NCBI RefSeq assembly: GCF_900111775.1
Contig: NZ_FOJJ01000023.1
Coordinates: 186,001-250,000, forward strand
Source: Desulfuromonas acetexigens
GTDB lineage: Bacteria; Desulfobacterota; Desulfuromonadia; Desulfuromonadales; Trichloromonadaceae
Length of the DNA stretch: 64,000 nt
Direction of reading: 5' to 3'
Shown here: one piece after another, positions 33,485 to 42,868 of the stretch
Layout of the letters: each line of letters begins with the position of its first letter
Position numbering within the stretch: position 1 is the first letter of the stretch
The notes under the pieces: generated by a model
What the model was told of the DNA's origin: nothing
The model's input: the letters and a program-made list of their open reading frames with translations, nothing else
The model's database searches: none
Position numbers and translations under genes: made by a program

Positions 33485-34408
33485 ATGGTTCCGTTTACCG
33501 TTCAAAAAGGCCTGTTTCTGCTACTGCTCGGCAGCTGCGCCCTGCCCTATCTTCCGCCGGCCGCCGCCTTGGCCGCGGGGATCCTCTTCAGCCTGCTCTT
33601 CGGCAATCCCTGGCCGTTGCAATCGTCCCTCTGGAGCAAAAGACTGCTGCAGCTATCGGTGGCGGGGCTCGGCTTTGGCCTCAGTCTCGGCGAGGTGTGG
33701 ACGGTCGGCAAGGCCTCTTTACCGCTGACCCTGGCGGGCATCACCCTGACTCTGCTCTTGGGCAAGCTGTTGCAAAAGGTTTTCCGCGCCGAGGCCAATA
33801 CCGGCACCCTCATCGCCTTCGGCACGGCCATCTGCGGCGGCAGCGCCATCGCCGCCATGGCCCCGGTCATCAAAGCCAAAGACGACGAAACGGCGGTCGC
33901 CTTGGCCGTCGTCTTTGTTCTGAATGCCGTCGCCCTGCTGCTCTTCCCCCCGCTGGGTCACCTTCTCGATCTGAGCCAGCAGCAGTTCGGCGAATGGGCG
34001 GCCCTGGCCATTCACGACACCAGCAGCGTCGTCGGCGCGACAGCGGCCTTCGGCAGCGAGGCCCTGGCCGTCGGCACCGTGGTCAAGCTGACCCGCGCCC
34101 TCTGGATCGTCCCCTTCGCCCTGGCCTTCGCCCTGCTGCACAAATCGCAGGAACGGGCGAAAATCCCGCTCTTCATCCTCGCCTTCGTCGCCGCCGCCCT
34201 CCTCCACTCCCTCTTCCCCCACCTCAATCCTCTCTGGGGGGCGTTGGCCGGAATCGCCCGGCAGGCGTTGACGGTCACGCTCTTTCTGATCGGCGCGGGA
34301 CTCAGCCGCCCCCTGCTGCGGCGGGTCGGATTCGCTCCTCTCGCCCTCGGTATCAGCCTCTGGCTGCTGGCGGGAACCCTCAGCCTGACGGCGGTCCGCC
34401 TCGGCTGA
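33485..34408 (+). CDS. yeiH: YeiH-family membrane protein (putative sulfate/sulfur exporter)
   Basis: A 307-aa polytopic membrane protein of the YeiH family (PF03601). Family marks include LLQLSVAGLGFGLSLGEV, GTAICGGSAIAAMAPVI, EWAALAIHDTSSVVGAT and ALAVGTVVKLTRALWIVP. About ten hydrophobic segments are visible. The family is annotated as putative sulfate exporter, but substrate evidence is limited. AGGAGGTTGTC precedes the ATG. It is divergent from a LysR regulator. Confidence 0.92.
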   Translation: MVPFTVQKGLFLLLLGSCALPYLPPAAALAAGILFSLLFGNPWPLQSSLWSKRLLQLSVAGLGFGLSLGEVWTVGKASLPLTLAGITLTLLLGKLLQKVFRAEANTGTLIAFGTAICGGSAIAAMAPVIKAKDDETAVALAVVFVLNAVALLLFPPLGHLLDLSQQQFGEWAALAIHDTSSVVGATAAFGSEALAVGTVVKLTRALWIVPFALAFALLHKSQERAKIPLFILAFVAAALLHSLFPHLNPLWGALAGIARQALTVTLFLIGAGLSRPLLRRVGFAPLALGISLWLLAGTLSLTAVRLG

Positions 34409-34422
34409 GGGTCGAGAAAAGC

Positions 34423-34986
34423 TTACTTTTTGCCGATGGCAAAGGCCTGCCCCAAGAGCGGGCCGAGGCCGTAATAGCCGCGATGGGCGGTATCGAAGAT
34501 CAGAGGCTGGATCTTGCGGATGTCGGGGAGTCCATCCTCGGCGAGCACCCCTTCGTCGGCCTTGACATCGACGATTTCACCGACGAACTGGGTGTGCAGA
34601 CCAATTTCCTGGACATGCAGCACCCGGCATTCGAGAATGACGGGGATCTCCGCCGCGTAGGGAGCATCCACCAGTTCGCTACGCACCGGGGTCAGTCCGG
34701 TTTCGGCGAACTTGTCGACCTCGCGCCCCGTGGTGATGCCGACGTAATCGGCCTGGACAATCTGCTCCTGGGAAGGAATGCCGACGGTGAAGGCCTTGCG
34801 CTCCATGAGGGCGGCGTAGGAATAGGTCGCCTTGCGCAAGGAAACAGCGATGCAAGGGGGCTGGGAATTGCAGATCCCGCCCCAGGCGGCGTTCATCAGA
34901 TTGGGTTTGCCCTCGCCGTCGTAGGTGCCGACCAGCAGCACCGGGGCGGGAAATAACAAGGTCTTGGAACCGAGTGATTTTTTCAT
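34423..34986 (-). CDS. flavoredoxin-like FMN-binding flavin reductase
   Basis: A 187-aa FMN-binding split-barrel protein of the flavin reductase/flavoredoxin family: PAPVLLVGTYDGEGKPNLMN, AAWGGICNSQPPCIAVSLRK, RKAFTVGIPS, ADYVGITTGREVDKF. In sulfate reducers and relatives such proteins are electron carriers in thiol or sulfite reduction. The start at 34986 is ATG with GGAGAG upstream. It converges with yeiH, its 3' end lying 14 bases from the yeiH stop. Confidence 0.9.
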   Translation of the reverse strand: MKKSLGSKTLLFPAPVLLVGTYDGEGKPNLMNAAWGGICNSQPPCIAVSLRKATYSYAALMERKAFTVGIPSQEQIVQADYVGITTGREVDKFAETGLTPVRSELVDAPYAAEIPVILECRVLHVQEIGLHTQFVGEIVDVKADEGVLAEDGLPDIRKIQPLIFDTAHRGYYGLGPLLGQAFAIGKK

Positions 34987-35176
34987 GATACTCTCCTTCC
35001 GCCGCTTACCGGCGGCGGCTCGGACAGGGGTTGGACAACGATATTGGACAACTATTGCGAAAATCGCCCGTTTGCTAGAGTATAGATCATATATTCCATC
35101 GGGCTTCAGGTCCCCCCGAAGACCCGGCGGCCCAGCACCATGCCGGCCTGAACATCTTACAAGGGATAAAAGCGAT

Positions 35177-36358
35177 ATGACCGACGATCACCCGCGCTAC
35201 GACAAAGAGCACAGCAAGCTGGAACAGCGCTCTTTTTTGCTGATGCTGATTCTGGTAAGTCTGCTCTTTTTATTTCTGCTCAAGCCCTTTTGGGGATCGA
35301 TCTTCTGGGCCTGCCTCATCGGTCTGATCTTTCATCCCCTCTATTCCCGTCTGCGTAACCTGTGGCGAGGCCGCTCAACCCTCTCAGCGCTGGCGACCCT
35401 GGTCATCTGCCTGATCCTCGGCATCGTCCCGACTCTTTTTGTCATGACCTCCTTCTTTCAGGAGGGAGCCGGGCTCTACCAGCGCCTGCAAAGCGGCGAG
35501 TTCGACATCCAGGGCCGCGTCGAGCAGGTGCGCCAGGCCTTCCCCACGGTCCAGAATCTTCTCGAACGGCTCAATCTCGATCTGAACAACGTCACCGCCC
35601 AGCTCTCCAAGGCGGCCCTCACCGCCAGCCAGTTCATCGCGCAAAATGCCGTGCAGCTCGGCCAGGGGACGATGCAATTCTTCGTCAGCCTCGGCCTGAC
35701 CCTCTACGTCGCCTTCTTCATGCTCCGCGACGGCCGTAGCCTGATCGAACTGCTGGTGCGTGCCCTCCCCCTCGGCGACGCCCGGGAACAGCTGCTTTTT
35801 ACCAAGTTCGCCGAAGTGGCGCGGGCCACGGTCAAGGGCAATCTGGTCGTTGCCGTCACCCAGGGTACCCTGGGCGGGATCATCTTCTGGGCCCTCGATA
35901 TTCGCGGGCCGCTGCTCTGGGGGGTGGTGATGACCCTGCTCTCGCTCATCCCCGTGGTCGGGGCCGGGCTGATCTGGGCGCCAGTGGCGATCTATCTCTT
36001 CGCCATCGGCAATTGGATTCAGGGGACGATCCTGGTCGTTTTCGGCGTAGCGGTGATCGGGCTGGTCGACAACTTCCTGCGCCCCATTCTCGTCGGGCGC
36101 GACACCAAACTGCCGGACTACATCGTGCTCCTTTCGACCCTGGGCGGATTCGTCCTCTTCGGGATGAACGGTTTCGTCGTCGGCCCCCTGATCGCGGCCC
36201 TTTTCGTCGCCTTCTGGGAAATCTTCATCCGCGAATTCAACTCGCCCCCCCTCATCCTCACGGCGGACAACTCCCCGCCGTCCGCCCCCCCCATCGTCGA
36301 TCCGGCCGATGCACCCGACACCCCGAACAAGCAGGAGAACGATTCCGGCACCGCCTAA
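35177..36358 (+). CDS. AI-2E family transporter (PerM/YdiK-like)
   Basis: A 393-aa membrane protein. Start at ATG 35177 with AAGGGA upstream; a longer frame from 34925 covers the divergent gene in shadow. The N-terminus holds two membrane segments (SFLLMLILVSLLFLFLL, FWACLIGLIF), followed by a long periplasmic region, then the family core: LGLTLYVAFFMLRDG, GNLVVAVTQGTLGGIIFW, PVVGAGLIWAPVAIYLF and VGRDTKLPDYIVLLSTLGG. The family is named for AI-2 export, but most members are of unknown substrate. A hydrophilic Pro-rich tail ends the protein. Confidence 0.92.
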   Translation: MTDDHPRYDKEHSKLEQRSFLLMLILVSLLFLFLLKPFWGSIFWACLIGLIFHPLYSRLRNLWRGRSTLSALATLVICLILGIVPTLFVMTSFFQEGAGLYQRLQSGEFDIQGRVEQVRQAFPTVQNLLERLNLDLNNVTAQLSKAALTASQFIAQNAVQLGQGTMQFFVSLGLTLYVAFFMLRDGRSLIELLVRALPLGDAREQLLFTKFAEVARATVKGNLVVAVTQGTLGGIIFWALDIRGPLLWGVVMTLLSLIPVVGAGLIWAPVAIYLFAIGNWIQGTILVVFGVAVIGLVDNFLRPILVGRDTKLPDYIVLLSTLGGFVLFGMNGFVVGPLIAALFVAFWEIFIREFNSPPLILTADNSPPSAPPIVDPADAPDTPNKQENDSGTA

Positions 36359-36409
36359 GCCCCCTCCTTGTAGGATGCGGTGACGAAGGAACCGCATCGC
36401 GGAGGGGCT
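36359..36409. terminator. bidirectional hairpin between convergent genes
   Basis: Outer arms AGCCCC(C)TCC and GGAGGGGCT enclose inner arms GATGCGGT and ACCGCATC. It lies between the ends of the convergent AI-2E and NlpC/P60 genes. A terminator or REP-like role is likely; the T-run is short. Confidence 0.6.
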
Positions 36410-36413
36410 CCCT

Positions 36414-37754
36414 TTATCGACCGGCCGGCTCCAGCGGAAAATTCATGCCGTCCACCCGTTCCAGCAGACTGCCGATGTCGAGGGAGAATCCTTCCGCTTC
36501 CAGTCCCGGCTCGAGGGTGGTAATGACGGTCTTGCCCACCAGCCAGCGCCCCTCGCGTCCCTTCAGATCCTTCGTCCGCACTCCCCAAAGGGTGTGCAGC
36601 ATCGCCGCCCGCCCCTCCCGTTCACCGAGATAAAGAAGGATGTGGCCGGGCAGATGAACCAGGGTGGCGAAGGGCACCCCCTCGGCGAGCAGTCGCGCCT
36701 CGCGCTCTCGGGGCGGTAACTCCGCCAAGGGAACAACCCGGCCGACCGCGGCCTGGCGCGACGAATTGCGCGGCAGCCACAGGCCGAAGGGGGCGAAGAG
36801 ATCGCGCAGCGTTCCCGAACAATCCCGCCCCGCATAGCCATCCCCCCAGCCGTAGGGCTGTCCCATCATTTTTCCGGCCAACTCGGCGACCTGGGCGGCA
36901 GTGAAGGCCAGGGGAAAAATCCCGCCCCGATCCCCGGCAATCAAACCTTTCTCGACGAGCGCCTGCTGTTTCCGGTCAGCGATGGGAATCAGCACCCGAT
37001 AGCCGTCGCCGTCGCTATCGAGCAGCGGCAGCAGCGCGCCGGTGCCGATGGTAAAGCGATAAATGCCCGCCTCATCGACCACTGCGGTCTCATCGCCGGT
37101 CACCGCGAAATAACGCCCGGTTTTATACGCCGCCATGAAGTCCTCATCGACCCAGGCCAGATCAGCCACCGGCACCCAGCCGTAAAGGAGGGCAGTTTCG
37201 ATGAAGGCCCAGGCGCCATCAATGCTCAGGTGCGTCACCCGCAGCGGCACACCGGCCGGGATGACGCCATGCTGCAGATTGTCGAAAGGAAAACCTTCGC
37301 CGGCCTTGCGGGGGTCATTAAAAAGCGGTGAGCGCGTCGGCAGCGCCCGAACATCGAGGCGGCGCAGGGAAATACCCCGGCGATCGCAACTCGGGTAGGC
37401 ATCCCGCGCGGCCTGCTGGATCAAGGCGTCCCGGCGCGCCGGATCGAGGGGACGCAGATTCTCGGCAAAGGCCGGGTGTTTGCCGATCCAGTCCAGGGCC
37501 CAGAAGGGATTTTTCGTCGTTTCCAGAGGAGCGGCGCTTTCCCAGGCGGCAAAATGGTTTTTCAGAAAAGCAGCGGCCAGCGCCTCCTGTTCAGCGGCAG
37601 ACACCAACGGCCATTCCGCCCTTTCCGGAGCGAGATACGCCTTGGGGTTCTGCGGCAAAAGTGTCAGATCGCGAACTTCCCGACCAGTCAGATCGCGGGC
37701 GCACCCCGCCGTCAGCAGGCAGAGAAAAAGCAGCATGGAAAGCTTTCGGATCAT
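36414..37754 (-). CDS. SH3-NlpC/P60 lipoprotein, cell-wall endopeptidase
   Basis: A 446-aa predicted lipoprotein. The ATG at 37754 follows AAGGGG and starts a signal peptide ending in the lipobox LLTAGC. Residues ~170-290 hold SH3-like strands (FDNLQHGVIPAGVPLRVTHL, LLYGWVPVADLAWV). The C-terminal third is an NlpC/P60 domain with catalytic Cys in GRDCSGTLRDLF and His in HLPGHILLYLG. It would cleave peptide stems of peptidoglycan. Length and domain order match the SH3b1-SH3b2-NlpC/P60 type proteins. The LysE gene lies 39 bases upstream on the same strand. Confidence 0.9.
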   Translation of the reverse strand: MIRKLSMLLFLCLLTAGCARDLTGREVRDLTLLPQNPKAYLAPERAEWPLVSAAEQEALAAAFLKNHFAAWESAAPLETTKNPFWALDWIGKHPAFAENLRPLDPARRDALIQQAARDAYPSCDRRGISLRRLDVRALPTRSPLFNDPRKAGEGFPFDNLQHGVIPAGVPLRVTHLSIDGAWAFIETALLYGWVPVADLAWVDEDFMAAYKTGRYFAVTGDETAVVDEAGIYRFTIGTGALLPLLDSDGDGYRVLIPIADRKQQALVEKGLIAGDRGGIFPLAFTAAQVAELAGKMMGQPYGWGDGYAGRDCSGTLRDLFAPFGLWLPRNSSRQAAVGRVVPLAELPPREREARLLAEGVPFATLVHLPGHILLYLGEREGRAAMLHTLWGVRTKDLKGREGRWLVGKTVITTLEPGLEAEGFSLDIGSLLERVDGMNFPLEPAGR

Positions 37755-37792
37755 GGCATCCCCTTCCGTCGCCGTTTGCGACCGGACGGCTC

Positions 37793-38428
37793 TTAAGGTT
37801 TCCGCAGCCCGGTCAACGCCGCCGCCGCGCCAAGGCCGAGATAGATGCATCCGGCAAGATAGGGTTGCAGAGGAAAGCGAAAATCCCCGCGCAACCGGCT
37901 TCCCAGTTTGGCGGCAAAAAATGCATAGGCCAAATCGCTCACCGCGCCGATCAGGATCAGAACCATCCCGAAAAAGAGGATCTGCCCCGGAACCGAACCG
38001 CGCGCGGCATCGACAAACTGGGGCAAAAAGGCGGCAATGAAGAGCGTGGTTTTCGGATTCAGGACGTTGACCAGCATCCCCTGGAAAAAGGTCCCGCCCG
38101 CCCCCTTTTCGGCCATCGCTCCTTTCTCCTCGCCGGGGTCATCCCCCCGGCGCAGGGTGCGAATCCCCAGATAGACGAGATAGGCGGCCCCGGCATATTT
38201 CACCAGATTGAAAGCCGTCGTCGACGAAAGCAGCAGCGCGGAAATCCCGAGGGCGGCGGCCGCTGTGTGAAAAAGGGTGCCGACCATGACGCCGAGACAG
38301 GAAAGAGCCCCGGCGGCAAGCCCCTGATGGGCGCTGCGGGTGATGATGTAGAGCGTATTCGGCCCCGGCACAACGACCAGCAGCGCCGCCGCGACAACGA
38401 ACAGGCTCAGGGTGGATGCCTCGGGCAT
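37793..38428 (-). CDS. LysE-family amino-acid/metabolite exporter
   Basis: A 211-aa LysE/RhtB family exporter with the signature VVPGPNTLYIITRSAHQGLAA (family P-G-P-x-x-x-x region), VLNPKTTLFIAAFLPQF and five to six membrane segments. Substrate is not deducible. It precedes the NlpC/P60 lipoprotein gene and may be cotranscribed with it. Confidence 0.92.
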   Translation of the reverse strand: MPEASTLSLFVVAAALLVVVPGPNTLYIITRSAHQGLAAGALSCLGVMVGTLFHTAAAALGISALLLSSTTAFNLVKYAGAAYLVYLGIRTLRRGDDPGEEKGAMAEKGAGGTFFQGMLVNVLNPKTTLFIAAFLPQFVDAARGSVPGQILFFGMVLILIGAVSDLAYAFFAAKLGSRLRGDFRFPLQPYLAGCIYLGLGAAAALTGLRKP

Positions 38429-38496
38429 GGCTTCTCAATCCTTTCACAACACTCCCGGCGCCTCGTGCCACAGGATGTGGGGCATCAGCAACAGTC

Positions 38497-39579
38497 CTAA
38501 TCCTTGTGGGTCGCCTTCCAGGCTTTTTCCAGAAGCAGCCGGGAACGGGCCTGCATGCCGATCGGCTTCTTGCCCTTGCTCTCCCACTGGGAAATACAAC
38601 CGGCGCTCAGACTCAGACGAGCCGCGAACTCGGTCTGGGTTTCACCGAGGGAGGTCCGCCAGGCGTAAAGAATCTTACCGGTAAAAGGTTCGGGCAAATG
38701 GTTTTCGGGAAGCGATTTCTTCACCACGTGCCGCTCCGAAACCTTCTTCACGGCCGCGATTTTCGCCGCCGTGCGTTCTGCTTCAGACTTCTTGGCCGCA
38801 GGCGTTGATTTCTTTTCCGGCACGCCTTTTTTGGGCGGCGCCAGAGTCGGCGGATCCTCGGCCACGCCTGTATCGGCCAGTTCGATGCCGAAGACATCGG
38901 CGAGCCCGGTCGCGGCGATGCGTCGGCGAGAACTTCCCGCCCGGGTTGCGTCGGCGACGGCGGCGGTGACGTCGATCAGTTCCTGGTGATTGACCCCGCG
39001 CAGCACGAAAAGCATCTCCGGCGACTGGTCGAGACGAGCGCCGACCCCGTAGAGCACCGCCGCCACATGCTTGCACATACCGGCCCAATCGGGACAATCG
39101 CAGTCGAACTTCATTTCGCCGGGCAGGGGGAAAAGCCCCTTTTTGCGGTCGGTGACGACTTCCATGACCGAGTCGTCGAGCTTGCCGCGCAGCAGGTCGA
39201 CCAGCGAGGCGATCTTGCCCGAGCAGGCGCCCTTGACCACTTCCCATGTGCTCGCCTTGAGAGGCTCGATGGTGATGACGACATTATAGAGGGTCGTCCC
39301 GCTGACCAGAGCGGTGATGCGGCCGGCGGCGATTTCGAGATGGCAGACCGAGCCGTTGCGCACATAGCTGCGCCCCCGGGGCAGACGATTGGCATAATCG
39401 CTGAACGACTCCATCTGCTCGCACCAGCCCTTGCCCCAGAAGGAAGCGGCGATCTTGCGGCCGCTCAAGGCCACCGGCTGCACCGCCACCCCCTTCTTTT
39501 TCATCTTTTCCAGTTGCTTCTCGGCCTTGGCCCGCCGTTCGGCCACGGTCACATAGGTGGGCCAACCGTAATATCGCAT
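38497..39579 (-). CDS. SWIM zinc-finger protein fused to a C-terminal XRE helix-turn-helix
   Basis: A 360-aa protein. Residues ~1-190 are a SWIM-type protein partnered with SNF2 helicases in bacteria, with the metal motif CDCPDWAGMCKHVAAVLYG near 160-178 (C-x-C ... C-x-H). A Lys/Ala/Pro-rich linker follows. The C-terminal ~65 residues form an XRE-like helix-turn-helix: YAWRTSLGETQTEFAARLSLS, AGCISQWESKGKKPIG. The SWIM plus SNF2 pairing with the downstream-coded helicase is well known; the HTH end suggests DNA targeting. GGAGATGAAGG precedes the ATG. Confidence 0.88.
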   Translation of the reverse strand: MRYYGWPTYVTVAERRAKAEKQLEKMKKKGVAVQPVALSGRKIAASFWGKGWCEQMESFSDYANRLPRGRSYVRNGSVCHLEIAAGRITALVSGTTLYNVVITIEPLKASTWEVVKGACSGKIASLVDLLRGKLDDSVMEVVTDRKKGLFPLPGEMKFDCDCPDWAGMCKHVAAVLYGVGARLDQSPEMLFVLRGVNHQELIDVTAAVADATRAGSSRRRIAATGLADVFGIELADTGVAEDPPTLAPPKKGVPEKKSTPAAKKSEAERTAAKIAAVKKVSERHVVKKSLPENHLPEPFTGKILYAWRTSLGETQTEFAARLSLSAGCISQWESKGKKPIGMQARSRLLLEKAWKATHKD

Positions 39580-39628
39580 CTTCCTTCATCTCCCGATTTA
39601 GCAGGTTGTTGAAAAACTGGTTTTCCAA

Positions 39629-39748
39629 GGCTGATCAAAAATGCCCAGATGCAAGGCGGACGAAATCCCGAGGAATAAGGCGTACCTGAAAGGTACGTCG
39701 TTGACGAGGGATGAGGACAACGCCGCAGATGAGTTTTTTTCATCAGCC
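39629..39748. repeat. 120-bp dispersed structured repeat, copy 1
   Basis: Ends GGCTGAT and ATCAGCC are inverted repeats. A central hairpin CGTACCT-gaa-AGGTACG lies at 39681-39697, and ATCCC/GGGAT pair further out. A second copy of identical length is at 51341-51460 in the same orientation. It lies between the SWIM and SNF2 genes. Confidence 0.8.
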
Positions 39749-39750
39749 TG

Positions 39751-42417
39751 TTATAGGGCGGCCTGATCCAGATCGAGGCTCACCAAACGCAACAAGGCTT
39801 CGTCATCCATTTCCGTCAGCAAACGTTCCGCCCCTTCCAGCAGGTCGGACGCCAAGTCGGCTTTGGCGGCGATCAAGGCGTCGATCTTTTCCTCCACCGT
39901 CCCTTTGCAGACAAACTTGTGCACCATCACATTCTTTTTCTGGCCGATGCGGAAGGCGCGGTCGGTGGCCTGATTCTCCACCGCTGGGTTCCACCAGCGA
40001 TCGAAATGGATAACGTGGGCGGCGGCGGTCAAATTGAGTCCCGTGCCGCCGGCTTTGAGGGAGAGGACGAAAAAGGGCGGACCTTCCTCCTGCTGGAAGC
40101 GATCCACCAGCTTTTTCCGCTCCGCCACCGGCGTGCCGCCGTGCAACACCAGGCCGGGACGACCGAAAATCTGTGTCAGAAAAGCCGCGAGCGGTTCGGT
40201 CATCTCCCGGAACTGGGTAAAGACCAGAACTTTCTCTTGGCGGGAGGCGATCTCCTCGACCAGTTCGCGCAAGCGGACGAACTTGCCGCTGCGCTCTTCG
40301 GCGAAATCGCCGTCCCCCAGGGCCTGGCCGGGATGATTGCAGATCTGCTTGAAACGCATGAGCGTCGAGAGGATCAGCCCCCGGCGTTTCATCCCTTCCC
40401 GTTGCTCTTTCAGGGCATGCGCCAGGGACTTGACCGCCTCGCCGTAAAGCCGCGCCTGCACCTTGCTCAGCCCGCACCAGGCGGGCATCTCCACCTTGTC
40501 GGGGAGATCGGCGATGACGCTCCGATCGGTCTTCAGGCGGCGCAGGATATAGGGTTGCACCAGGGTGCGCAAGGGGGCGTAGGAAGGCGGCTCGTGCCCT
40601 TCCAGGGCATGGACGAACTGCTTGAAACGGCTCGCCGAACCGAGCAGGCCGGGGCTGATGAAATCGAAAAGCGACCAGAGGTCGGAAAGCCGGTTTTCCA
40701 CCGGGGTCCCGGTCAGGGCGATGCGCGCCCGCCCGGAGAGCCCCTTGACCTCGCGACTCTGGCGAGTGGCGGGATTTTTGATCGCCTGCGCCTCGTCCAG
40801 CACGATCAGGTTCCAGTCCGTTTTTTTCAGCCACTCCTGGCGCTGTACCATGCCGTAGGTCGTCAGCACCACATCGACGGAAGCGAGAGCCTTTTCGGGA
40901 TCGGCGGCCAGGGCAGCCAGGGTGTCCCGGTTCATTTCCGAGGGATGCAGGCACAACGCCGTGAGCGAGGGGGCAAAGCGTTGCAGCTCGCTCTTCCAGT
41001 TGGCCAACAGCGAGGCCGGCAGCACCAGCAGGCTCGGTCTCCGCTCCCCCTGGGCCAGGAGCAGAGCCAGCACCTGAACGGTCTTGCCCAGGCCCATGTC
41101 GTCGGCCAAACAAGCCCCAAGCCCGAGTTCCGACAGGAACCAGAGCCAGTTCACGCCGACCTGCTGATAGGGGCGCAGCGTCGCCCGCAACCCGGGCACG
41201 GCGGCAACGGCGGCTAGACGAGACGGATCGCGCAGATCGGCCAAAAGCTCGCGCAGCCGCTCGCCGGCCTCCACATAGGCCCAGCCCGTTTCCTCCAGCA
41301 TCGGGTCCTGCCCGGCAAGATTCTGTTGCGTCCCGGCGAGCAGACGCATCCCCTCGATAAAGGAGAGGCCGTCGGCGCCCGCCTCTTTTTCCACCTTGCG
41401 CCAGTGATCGAGGGCCTGACGAAGCTTCTCGCCATCCACCTCGACCCATTGGCCGCGCACCAGCGTCAGCCCCTCACCAGCAGCCATGAGAGCAGCGATT
41501 TCTTCCGGCGACAGAGGCTCCCCCTCCAGGGTGAGACCGACCCGGAAATCGAGCAGCGCTTGCGCCGAAATCTTGTCGCCGACCTGCGAACCGATGGCGA
41601 CCTGCACCTTGGGCCGGGGCCGTTTTTTCCACCAATCCGGAAGGCGCACGACCAACCCGCTCTCCTCCAGAAGGGGAACATCCTTGAGAAAGAGATAGGC
41701 CTCCTCGGGGGACCAGGCCAGGGGATGATAGATGTCGTTGTTCTCCACCAGTTCCCCCACCCACGGACAGCAGCTGCTCGCCGCGGAAACCGGCTCCAGC
41801 AGCCGCAGCAGAGCCGCCCGGTTATCTGCACCGGCGTACTCACGCAGGGCCTGACTCAGAGGCAGGTGCTGGGCGCGGGCATTTTTTCCGAGGCGGGGGA
41901 TGTACGTCGCCATGAAGGCGAAAGGGTAGTCGGGATCCTGGCGGTTTTCGGCGAGATGAAAACAGACCCGGCCGACCTGCCGCCAGAGGGGCGCGCGCCG
42001 ATAAAGAAACCCGGCCAGACCCTCGGGCTCGCGGGCAATCTCCGCCAGCGTCCAGGCATCCAGCGTGCGCCAGAGCTCCCCCAGCACGTCGGGTCCGGCG
42101 TACTCGGCACCGGGCATGGGCGGAAGGCGCAAGACCAGGGACGCCAGGGTGGCGGCATCCAGCGGCGGCACGGGATCGAGTCGGTCGACATCCGGTCGAC
42201 TTTGACAGAGGTGCGACAGATAGCGCGCCCCGAAGTCCCGCCAGTAAAGCCAGGAAAGGGGCCAGTCCGGTGAGGATTTTCCGCCGGCGAGGGCGATGAT
42301 TCCGGCGGAGGAAGACTCGGCGAAAGCCTGGGAAATCGGCGCCAGGCGTGGCGCGGCGGCGGGATCGGATAGTCCGATCATCACCAGATGACCGGCGGGA
42401 TTGAGAGTCAGTTCCAC
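39751..42417 (-). CDS. SNF2/SWI2-family helicase (HepA/RapA-like)
   Basis: An 888-aa protein. The SNF2 motor fills the C-terminal half: DDMGLGKTVQVLALLL (motif I), VLDEAQAIKNPATRQS (motif II, DEAQ), LTGTPVENRLSDLWSLFDFI (III), then helicase C with HGGTPVAERKKLVDRFQ, FVLSLKAGGTGLNLTAA and DRAFRIGQKKNV (VI). The N-terminal ~400 residues are the SNF2-associated region typical of bacterial members. It is coded just downstream of a SWIM-domain protein, a known partner. The start is a GTG with a weak site, so an alternative start is possible. The stop lies two bases from the repeat copy 1. Confidence 0.93.
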   Translation of the reverse strand: MELTLNPAGHLVMIGLSDPAAAPRLAPISQAFAESSSAGIIALAGGKSSPDWPLSWLYWRDFGARYLSHLCQSRPDVDRLDPVPPLDAATLASLVLRLPPMPGAEYAGPDVLGELWRTLDAWTLAEIAREPEGLAGFLYRRAPLWRQVGRVCFHLAENRQDPDYPFAFMATYIPRLGKNARAQHLPLSQALREYAGADNRAALLRLLEPVSAASSCCPWVGELVENNDIYHPLAWSPEEAYLFLKDVPLLEESGLVVRLPDWWKKRPRPKVQVAIGSQVGDKISAQALLDFRVGLTLEGEPLSPEEIAALMAAGEGLTLVRGQWVEVDGEKLRQALDHWRKVEKEAGADGLSFIEGMRLLAGTQQNLAGQDPMLEETGWAYVEAGERLRELLADLRDPSRLAAVAAVPGLRATLRPYQQVGVNWLWFLSELGLGACLADDMGLGKTVQVLALLLAQGERRPSLLVLPASLLANWKSELQRFAPSLTALCLHPSEMNRDTLAALAADPEKALASVDVVLTTYGMVQRQEWLKKTDWNLIVLDEAQAIKNPATRQSREVKGLSGRARIALTGTPVENRLSDLWSLFDFISPGLLGSASRFKQFVHALEGHEPPSYAPLRTLVQPYILRRLKTDRSVIADLPDKVEMPAWCGLSKVQARLYGEAVKSLAHALKEQREGMKRRGLILSTLMRFKQICNHPGQALGDGDFAEERSGKFVRLRELVEEIASRQEKVLVFTQFREMTEPLAAFLTQIFGRPGLVLHGGTPVAERKKLVDRFQQEEGPPFFVLSLKAGGTGLNLTAAAHVIHFDRWWNPAVENQATDRAFRIGQKKNVMVHKFVCKGTVEEKIDALIAAKADLASDLLEGAERLLTEMDDEALLRLVSLDLDQAAL

Positions 42418-42579
42418 GAAAACGACAACTTTCGGCGAAGGTCATGAAGGACGGACGAGAGCTGAAAATACACTCTCCCGCCCTCCCCTTCCAAGGTCTT
42501 TTTGGGATGGTGCCTAAAAGTCGTCAGAACAAATGTCAGAAGATGGCTGGTGATCGAAGAAGGATAAAGTATGAACCGA

Positions 42580-42608
42580 TTGGAAAATCCGGATGCATTT
42601 GTTAAGAT
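42580..42608 (+). promoter_or_regulatory. sigma70-like promoter of the RelB/RelE-type module
   Basis: TTGGAA (-35) and TAAGAT (-10) are separated by 17 bases. Transcription would start about 30 bases before the antitoxin ATG at 42647. Confidence 0.5.
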
Positions 42609-42646
42609 GCAAACATATCTCTTATGCTTGGTTGCGAGGTCACACC

Positions 42647-42868
42647 ATGGGGAAACTGGCTGAAAAAGACATTCTAAACTTGAGCATTTCCGAACGTATT
42701 CAACTGGTTGAAGATATCTGGGACAGCATTGCCAGCGCCCCCGAAGCCATCCAACTCTCAGAAGAGCAGAAAGAGGAACTAAACAGAAGGCTGGACGGCT
42801 ACCATGCCGACCTCGCCAAAGGCTCGCCCTGGGACGTCGTCCGCGAGCGGATCAGGGGTAAACGGTGA
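42647..42868 (+). CDS. addiction-module antitoxin component (PHD/RelB-like)
   Basis: A 73-aa protein of the addiction-module family: LNLSISERIQLVEDIWDSIA, SEEQKEELNRRLDGYHAD, SPWDVVRERI. These proteins pair with RelE/ParE toxins. I use the ATG at 42647 (MGKLAEKD) with GAGG upstream rather than the longer frame from 42593. The stop overlaps the toxin start (GTGA). Confidence 0.88.
   Translation: MGKLAEKDILNLSISERIQLVEDIWDSIASAPEAIQLSEEQKEELNRRLDGYHADLAKGSPWDVVRERIRGKR

Noticed and set aside
39600-39760. CRISPR array
   Set aside because: The repeats in this window are single dispersed elements or coding repeats; there are no regularly spaced direct repeats with spacers and no cas genes.
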